DNA of 8,915 bases, taken from assembly GCA_046498385.1 (NCBI GenBank), contig JAWOAU010000065.1, forward strand, positions 1 to 8,915, written 5' to 3'. The DNA is from Halarchaeoplasma sp046498385. Its GTDB lineage: Archaea > Thermoplasmatota > Thermoplasmata > Halarchaeoplasmatales > Halarchaeoplasmataceae. The notes beneath the pieces were generated by a model. The model saw only the letters and a program-made list of their open reading frames with translations, made no database searches and was not told the origin of the DNA. Shown one piece after another: positions 5,170 to 8,915 of the stretch. A program made the translations under genes and the position numbers. How positions within the stretch are numbered: the stretch's first letter is position 1; every line of letters starts with the position of its first letter.

Positions 5170-5688
5170 ATGAAGAACAGCGATGTGGAGATATCCCTGG
5201 AATTGTACATATACATGTTGGGTAGATGTGATCCCAACAAATGCACAGCCCGCCGACTTGTAGATAAAGGCTTTGCTAAACGATTGAAACATAAGCAGCA
5301 GCTGGGTTCAGGGGGGATATATCTTACACCGCTTTCGGACAAGGCCCTGTCTCCTGAAGATTTAAAAGAAGCAGAAAAAGGCGGTTTGAAGGCCATAGAC
5401 TGTACGTGGAGGGACGAGCATAAGATCCCCACATACCTTAACGGCAGAGCGCTCCCCTACCTGGTTGCGGCGAACCCGGTAAACTACGGCAGACCGTTCA
5501 AGCTCTCCACCGCAGAAGCACTGTCCGCCGCACTGTACATATTGGGGCTAAAAGAGGATGCACGGGAGATGATATCGGCCTTCAGGTGGGGAGAACACTT
5601 CTTGGAACTGAACGCCGAGCCACTGGATAGATATGAAAAAGCGGAGAACAGCAAAGAGATTGTAGAGATACAAAAAGATTATCTCTGA
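5170..5688 (+). CDS. tsr3: Tsr3: rRNA aminocarboxypropyltransferase
   Basis: A 172-residue archaeal Tsr3 (old name DUF367), which transfers the 3-amino-3-carboxypropyl group of S-adenosylmethionine to a uridine-derived base of small-subunit rRNA late in ribosome assembly. Family motifs in order are DPNKCTARRL at 21-30, LTPLSDKALSPED at 52-64, DCTW at 77-80, LPYLVAANPVNYGRPFKL at 95-112 followed by STAEALSAALYI (the SAM-binding SPOUT-like region), and FRWGEHFLELN at 138-148. The length is normal for archaea, which lack the long acidic tail of the yeast protein. The start at 5170 is 2 nt after the upstream stop, with a weak GAGGGT nearby (5157-5162), fitting an operon. The stop overlaps the end of the convergent Trm112-like gene by 10 bases. 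Identity is well supported by contiguous motifs. Confidence 0.92.
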   Translation: MKNSDVEISLELYIYMLGRCDPNKCTARRLVDKGFAKRLKHKQQLGSGGIYLTPLSDKALSPEDLKEAEKGGLKAIDCTWRDEHKIPTYLNGRALPYLVAANPVNYGRPFKLSTAEALSAALYILGLKEDAREMISAFRWGEHFLELNAEPLDRYEKAENSKEIVEIQKDYL

Positions 5689-5858
5689 ATACCCTCCAGC
5701 ATGTTGGGTATTCCGTCCCGAATAAGATATGTTAAGCTGCAGCAGCCGCAGTTAAGTTCTCCCCTTTCTATCTCTCCTTTCTTTTGTTCCTCCACCTTTA
5801 GTTCTAACTCTCCTTTACAGTGGGGACAGCGCAGTATTTCCATCAATTCCCTTTTCAT
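5679..5858 (-). CDS. Trm112-like zinc protein (methyltransferase activator family)
   Basis: A 59-residue protein, MKRELMEILRCPHC... ending IPNMLEGIQR. It fits the Trm112/UPF0434 family, small zinc-binding partners that stabilise and activate tRNA, rRNA and protein-release-factor methyltransferases. C11-x2-C14 and C37-x2-C40 form the zinc knuckles, with a further Cys39 between the second pair (CGCC). The tail YLIRDGIPNML is the usual family ending, with Leu where Pro is common (YPIRDGIP). The open frame extends to 5906 but MKREL at 5858 is the family start. It has a TATA-like box (TGTTATAC on the minus strand) 23-30 nt upstream preceded by GGAAAAA, with no Shine-Dalgarno, so it is probably leaderless. 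It converges on tsr3 with a 10-base overlap and diverges from the MFS gene. In short-form Trm112 proteins the activator role is probable, not proven. Confidence 0.8.
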   Translation of the reverse strand: MKRELMEILRCPHCKGELELKVEEQKKGEIERGELNCGCCSLTYLIRDGIPNMLEGIQR

Positions 5859-5880
5859 GATAACGTTAAAGAGATATGCG

Positions 5881-5898
5881 GTATAACATTTTTTCCAT
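5881..5898 (-). promoter_or_regulatory. BRE/TATA promoter of the Trm112-like gene
   Basis: The minus strand reads GGAAAAAATGTTATAC, a purine-rich BRE followed by a TATA-like box whose edge is about 22-24 nt before ATG 5858. The spacing matches the other leaderless-style genes here. The opposing MFS promoter lies within the next 50 bases. Confidence 0.5.
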
Positions 5899-5923
5899 GC
5901 CCGCATTTTTGATTTCTTCAGCT

Positions 5924-5951
5924 GATTATAAAATCCAATAATTTTTTTTAC
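5924..5951 (+). promoter_or_regulatory. Probable promoter of the MFS gene
   Basis: GATTATAAAATCC at 5925-5937 is a TATA-like box that would start transcription about 18 nt before ATG 5975. Alternatively the CCAATAATTTTTTTTAC stretch at 5935-5951 ends 23 nt from the ATG and would give a leaderless mRNA. The sequence alone does not decide between them, and there is no clear Shine-Dalgarno. Confidence 0.35.
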
Positions 5952-5974
5952 TTGTTACGTCTTTTTCCTTCTAT

Positions 5975-7228
5975 ATGTGGGATCACAAGAAGCTCATGTT
6001 GTTCAGGTTCTCGGCCTACGGTTTTCTGAAGAATCTAAAGTTTTTTGAGCCTTTCTTGTATCTGTTCTTCCTGGCTAACGGATTAAGTTTTACCCAGATA
6101 GGTATACTGATCGGTATACGAGAGGGTCTCACTTTACTTTTGGAGATGCCGACAGGGGTCATCGCCGATATATCTGGTAGAAGGTTGGCTATGTCCCTAG
6201 CTTTTGGATCTTACATAATCTCCTTCACCATATTTTACTATTTTAGCTCATTTTGGATATTCGCAGGTGCTATGATTTTTTTTGCCATGGGGGAAACCTT
6301 CCGTTCGGGCACCCACAAGTCAATGATAATGCAGCATCTAGACGAAGAAGGTATGGCTGAGAAGAAAGTGGAGTACTACGGTAAAACCCGGTCAGCCTCT
6401 AGGCTCGGTTCCGCTTTGTCAGCGGTTTTAGCAGGGATCATAGTTTACTATTTCCAGAGCTATAACATAATATTTCTGGTGACCATCGTACCTTACACCA
6501 TGGCATTCATATTGATGCTCACATACCCGAAGGAACTGGATGGCGAACCCTCCGGAGCATCTATAAAAAATGCTTGGGATCATGTGAAAGATAGTTTTCG
6601 CCAGTTGGTTAACTATCCCGCTCTAAGTAGAATGCTGGTGAACGCGTCCATATATGATTCATTCTTCAAGATCTCAAAAGATTATTTGTCCCCTATCGTA
6701 GAGAGCTTCGCCTTGACCTTACCTTTACTGCTCTTCATCGAAGTACCTGAACAGCGAACTGCCATGCTGGTAGGCGTGATATATTTCTTTGTCTATATGA
6801 ATAGTTTCATTTCCTCGAGGAAATCCGTATCACTGATGAAAAGGGTGGGGGATATGGCCAGAGCTCTGAACATTCTTTACTTCATTATGGCTTCGGCCTT
6901 TATGCTAGTTGCAATATTCCTTCTCTTAGACTTGATGATATTCTCAATAGCCGCCTTTTTCTTTTTCTTCACCCTTTATAATTTGAGAAAACCGATGGTT
7001 GTGGGTTTCCTCGGTGACGTCATTGAACCCAAAACTAGAGCCACCCTACTCAGCGGTGAGAACCAACTCAGATCAGTAGTAGGTATAATAATCGCACCGG
7101 TAATGGGATATCTAGCGGACACCATAGGTATCAGCGCAGCCTTCTTTTTCGGCGCTATCGTTCTATCATCTGTAGGTATGATCCTACCCATAATCGATAC
7201 AACCCGTAGAAATAAGAAGCGGGATTGA
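5975..7228 (+). CDS. Major facilitator superfamily transporter
   Basis: A 417-residue MFS membrane transporter of normal family length with roughly 10-12 hydrophobic helices. The loop after helix 2 carries motif A in the form EMPTGVIADISGRR at 57-70 (usual G-x-x-x-D-x-x-G-R-R). GETFRSGTHKSMIMQ at 106-120 is the helix-4 region seen in uncharacterised drug/solute exporters of this branch. A charged central loop at about 184-218 (YPKELDGE...WDHVKDSFRQLV) splits the N and C bundles. The second half repeats the pattern, with GFLGDVIEPKTRATLLSGENQL as the late cytoplasmic loop. The tail is basic (RRNKKRD), consistent with a cytoplasmic C terminus. The substrate is unknown, and an efflux role is a guess from the GETFRSG region. 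It stands alone: divergent from the Trm112-like gene and 163 bases before the right-end gene. Confidence 0.88.
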   Translation: MWDHKKLMLFRFSAYGFLKNLKFFEPFLYLFFLANGLSFTQIGILIGIREGLTLLLEMPTGVIADISGRRLAMSLAFGSYIISFTIFYYFSSFWIFAGAMIFFAMGETFRSGTHKSMIMQHLDEEGMAEKKVEYYGKTRSASRLGSALSAVLAGIIVYYFQSYNIIFLVTIVPYTMAFILMLTYPKELDGEPSGASIKNAWDHVKDSFRQLVNYPALSRMLVNASIYDSFFKISKDYLSPIVESFALTLPLLLFIEVPEQRTAMLVGVIYFFVYMNSFISSRKSVSLMKRVGDMARALNILYFIMASAFMLVAIFLLLDLMIFSIAAFFFFFTLYNLRKPMVVGFLGDVIEPKTRATLLSGENQLRSVVGIIIAPVMGYLADTIGISAAFFFGAIVLSSVGMILPIIDTTRRNKKRD

Positions 7229-7288
7229 ACCAGCTGTTAAACAAGGTAGCTATGGTACTAAATCATAACTATGTTCGGCTTCCGCACA

Positions 7289-7294
7289 TTTTTT
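7289..7294 (+). terminator. T-tract after the MFS gene
   Basis: A run of six T at 7289-7294, about 60 bases past the MFS stop, is the kind of oligo-T that can end archaeal transcripts. No stable hairpin precedes it. It sits just before the regulatory elements of the next gene. Confidence 0.3.
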
Positions 7295-7297
7295 GGA

Positions 7298-7310
7298 CGA
7301 AAATGTTTCG
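7298..7310. promoter_or_regulatory. CGAAA-ATG-TTTCG inverted repeat, operator candidate
   Basis: A perfect 5-3-5 inverted repeat, CGAAA (7298-7302) and TTTCG (7306-7310), lies about 10 bases before the BRE of the right-end gene. A further partial copy, CGAAAAT, follows directly at 7309-7315. The position suits an upstream activator or repressor site. No regulator is identified. Confidence 0.35.
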
Positions 7311-7318
7311 AAAATTGT

Positions 7319-7334
7319 ACCAAAACATATATAC
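7319..7334 (+). promoter_or_regulatory. BRE/TATA promoter of the right-end gene
   Basis: CCAAAACATATATACA is the clearest archaeal promoter in the window (BRE CCAAAA, TATA CATATATA). Transcription would begin near 7355, giving a leader of about 35 nt. The leader contains GAGGA at 7380-7384, 7 nt before the ATG at 7392, and this fixes the start. Confidence 0.65.
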
Positions 7335-7391
7335 AACATATAACGAATTACTATTGTATATGTTCTTTATTACCCCCTAGAGGAATGATAC

Positions 7392-8915
7392 ATGGAAGAA
7401 AAAAATAACACTAGTTCAGACGGAATCACCACCCTAATGACCGTCCCATCCATAGGTGAACTAACCGCTAGGGTTTTGGTTAAAGAGGGGTATGAAGACA
7501 TTAAATCCTTAGAAGACGCTGGAGCCGAAAGGATAACTAAATTGGAATGCATAGATGAGGAAAAGGTAAAGAAAATTTTTAACGAGATACGAGGGGTCAT
7601 GGATGGTTCGATCGATATTGTTTCCGAGTTCATATGTCCCAAATGCGGCGTTATCGTGATGCTTTCCCTTGATGTTTGTCCCGAATGCGGCGCCGATTTC
7701 GCATCCATGGAAGAACAGGTGTTTTTACCAGGGGGTATACTCCTTGACGACCCCCTGGAAACTCTTGCGGAGTACGACGTGAAGATAGCAGATGGTAAAG
7801 ACGACGAGGACGTATGGTTTGGAAGGGCGTGCATACTGGAAAGCATGGGGGCATATGAAGCGGCCTATGAATCCTATGACAATGTCATTGAGTTCGATCC
7901 TCTCTATGACCAAATATGGAATGCAAAGGCCCGTTTAGCCATGAAGCTGGGTAAGATGAACGAAGCCGCTAAAGCCTACAAATTGGCAGTGAATTCCAGG
8001 ATGGATGGATTAGAAGTACTGCAGGATCTGTATACCAGCGAAGCACCCCCGGAGGAGGTACAACCTACTAAGGAGCATTCCATCGATGTCCAGGAGGTCG
8101 AAGAGACCATCGGTAAAGCTAGGGCTGAAATAGCTCGACTCAAAGGAAAAACAAGCCATATAGAAAACCTGCAAGAACTTCTGTCAAAGGCTTCAGCTGC
8201 CCGGAATAATGACGAACGTGAAAAGGCGGTGCAGCTAGCTAAGGAGGTTTTAAAGAAAGCTGCCCTGATGGATGATATCTTACCATTGTTAGAAGAGATA
8301 GAAGAAAAATTTTATCACTTCGAGGATGACGAGGAGTCATTAGAATCGTATTACAACCAATTTCAGGAATTGATACAGGATCTTAAGGACGGACATTTTC
8401 AAGAGGTCCTAGATAAAGCAAAAAAAGTTCTATCAGATATGGATGAAAGGCTATCAGATAAAGACACCCTTAGTGTGGAGAAAGAAGAAATTCTCACCGA
8501 GGAAAAAGAGGAAGAGGAGATAGAAGAAATCCTCTCCGATGCAAGGAGGGCTTTGGCGGATGCCAGGGAGACTGGAATTAATTTAGACAATATAAAGGAA
8601 AATCTGAAAGAGGGGTTGGCTGCAAAAAAGAAAGGATCTCTTCAAGAAGCTAGGGAGAAGATAAAGAAAGTGTTGGATGATTCCCAAGCGGTGGTTCAAA
8701 CATTTGAGGTTTTGGATAAGGGTAAAAACATGATCGGGCGTATGAGAGAAGCTGGGCTGGTGTTCGACACTCATCTTAATAAATTGAAAAAATCCAAAAC
8801 TCTCGCCGATAAAGGTAGTTACCAGGAATCCATCACTCTAGCCCAAGTGGCTGTAGAAGAAATGGAAGAGGACCTCTCACCTGAAGGAGAGGAAGAAGAA
8901 GTAGAAGTGGAGGAA
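7392..8915 (+). CDS. HhH / zinc-ribbon / TPR / coiled-coil repeat protein (3' end off window)
   Basis: 508 codons are open from ATG 7392 to the window edge with no stop. Residues 17-62 (VPSIGELTARVLVKEGY...) form a helix-hairpin-helix-like domain of the kind found at the N terminus of RadA-like and other nucleic-acid proteins. C82-x2-C85 and C96-x2-C99 make a zinc ribbon (ICPKCG...VCPECG). Residues 141-172 and 173-204 are two TPR units (WFGRACILESMGAYEAAYES; WNAKARLAMKLGKMNEAAKA). From about 235 the protein is charged helix containing four recurring motifs of the type G-x-aromatic/Leu-Q-E...A-x-x-VL: near 271-289, 333-347, 414-428 and 475-489. The edge is Glu-rich (EEEEVEVEE). It looks like a soluble scaffold joining a possible nucleic-acid module to protein-binding repeats. 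I know of similar architectures in Thermoplasmata-type archaea but no assigned function. Confidence 0.8.
   Translation, partial: MEEKNNTSSDGITTLMTVPSIGELTARVLVKEGYEDIKSLEDAGAERITKLECIDEEKVKKIFNEIRGVMDGSIDIVSEFICPKCGVIVMLSLDVCPECGADFASMEEQVFLPGGILLDDPLETLAEYDVKIADGKDDEDVWFGRACILESMGAYEAAYESYDNVIEFDPLYDQIWNAKARLAMKLGKMNEAAKAYKLAVNSRMDGLEVLQDLYTSEAPPEEVQPTKEHSIDVQEVEETIGKARAEIARLKGKTSHIENLQELLSKASAARNNDEREKAVQLAKEVLKKAALMDDILPLLEEIEEKFYHFEDDEESLESYYNQFQELIQDLKDGHFQEVLDKAKKVLSDMDERLSDKDTLSVEKEEILTEEKEEEEIEEILSDARRALADARETGINLDNIKENLKEGLAAKKKGSLQEAREKIKKVLDDSQAVVQTFEVLDKGKNMIGRMREAGLVFDTHLNKLKKSKTLADKGSYQESITLAQVAVEEMEEDLSPEGEEEEVEVEE

Noticed and set aside
7370..7913. Minus-strand frames opposite the right-end gene
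   Set aside because: The plus frame has a promoter, Shine-Dalgarno, zinc-ribbon and TPR motifs. The minus frames are low-information shadows.
1..8915. CRISPR array, tRNA, rRNA or transposase
   Set aside because: No regularly spaced direct repeats, no tRNA cloverleaf with T-loop consensus, no rRNA-like stretches and no transposase motifs were seen on either strand.

Overview
The window reads as the chromosome of a euryarchaeon, with a short foreign mosaic at its left edge. Archaeal signs are BRE/TATA promoters, several genes whose ATG lies about 24 nt from a TATA-like box with no ribosome binding site (leaderless style), an archaeal-type Tsr3, a Trm112-like zinc protein, tandem UspA proteins, and a membrane gene pair that I recall from haloarchaea. 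The helix-hairpin-helix/zinc-ribbon/TPR/coiled-coil protein at the right end recalls proteins of Thermoplasmata-type lineages. Class-level placement is inference; archaeal origin for about 700-8915 is firm.

Left edge (1 to about 700): a GC-rich fragment of a bacterial UDP-glucose 6-dehydrogenase (minus strand) runs directly into the C-terminal part of an HK97-type phage prohead protease (plus strand). That runs into what looks like the last ~48 codons of an archaeal PhoU-domain gene. Three unrelated genes are cut inside their coding sequence with no insertion sequence or repeat at the joints. A chimeric assembly or amplification product is the simplest explanation; a real recombination mosaic is the exciting alternative.

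Region 847-3125 is a run of minus-strand genes. It holds two adjacent paralogous universal stress proteins, each with its own near-identical promoter at the same distance from the ATG. Next is a RibD/dihydrofolate-reductase-like reductase broken by an in-frame TGA and a one-base frameshift, then a 79-residue acidic protein I do not recognise.

Region 3150-5688 is a plus-strand run. A membrane-anchored OB-fold-like protein overlaps by 8 bases a DUF457-type membrane metal-dependent hydrolase. A sugar-phosphate nucleotidyltransferase follows, and 2 nt after its stop comes Tsr3, the rRNA aminocarboxypropyltransferase. Tsr3 converges on, and overlaps by 10 bases, a minus-strand Trm112-like zinc protein. 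That gene shares a divergent promoter region with a plus-strand MFS transporter (5975-7228).

The right end (7392-8915, open at the window edge) encodes a multidomain protein: helix-hairpin-helix, four-cysteine zinc ribbon, two TPRs, then at least four copies of a ~60-residue helical repeat. It has a clear promoter and Shine-Dalgarno.

No tRNA, rRNA, CRISPR array or insertion sequence was seen. The best leads for something undescribed are the OB-fold/DUF457 membrane pair, the right-end scaffold-like protein, the paired UspA promoters, and the broken reductase. The left-edge mosaic must be settled as artefact or biology before anything is built on it.
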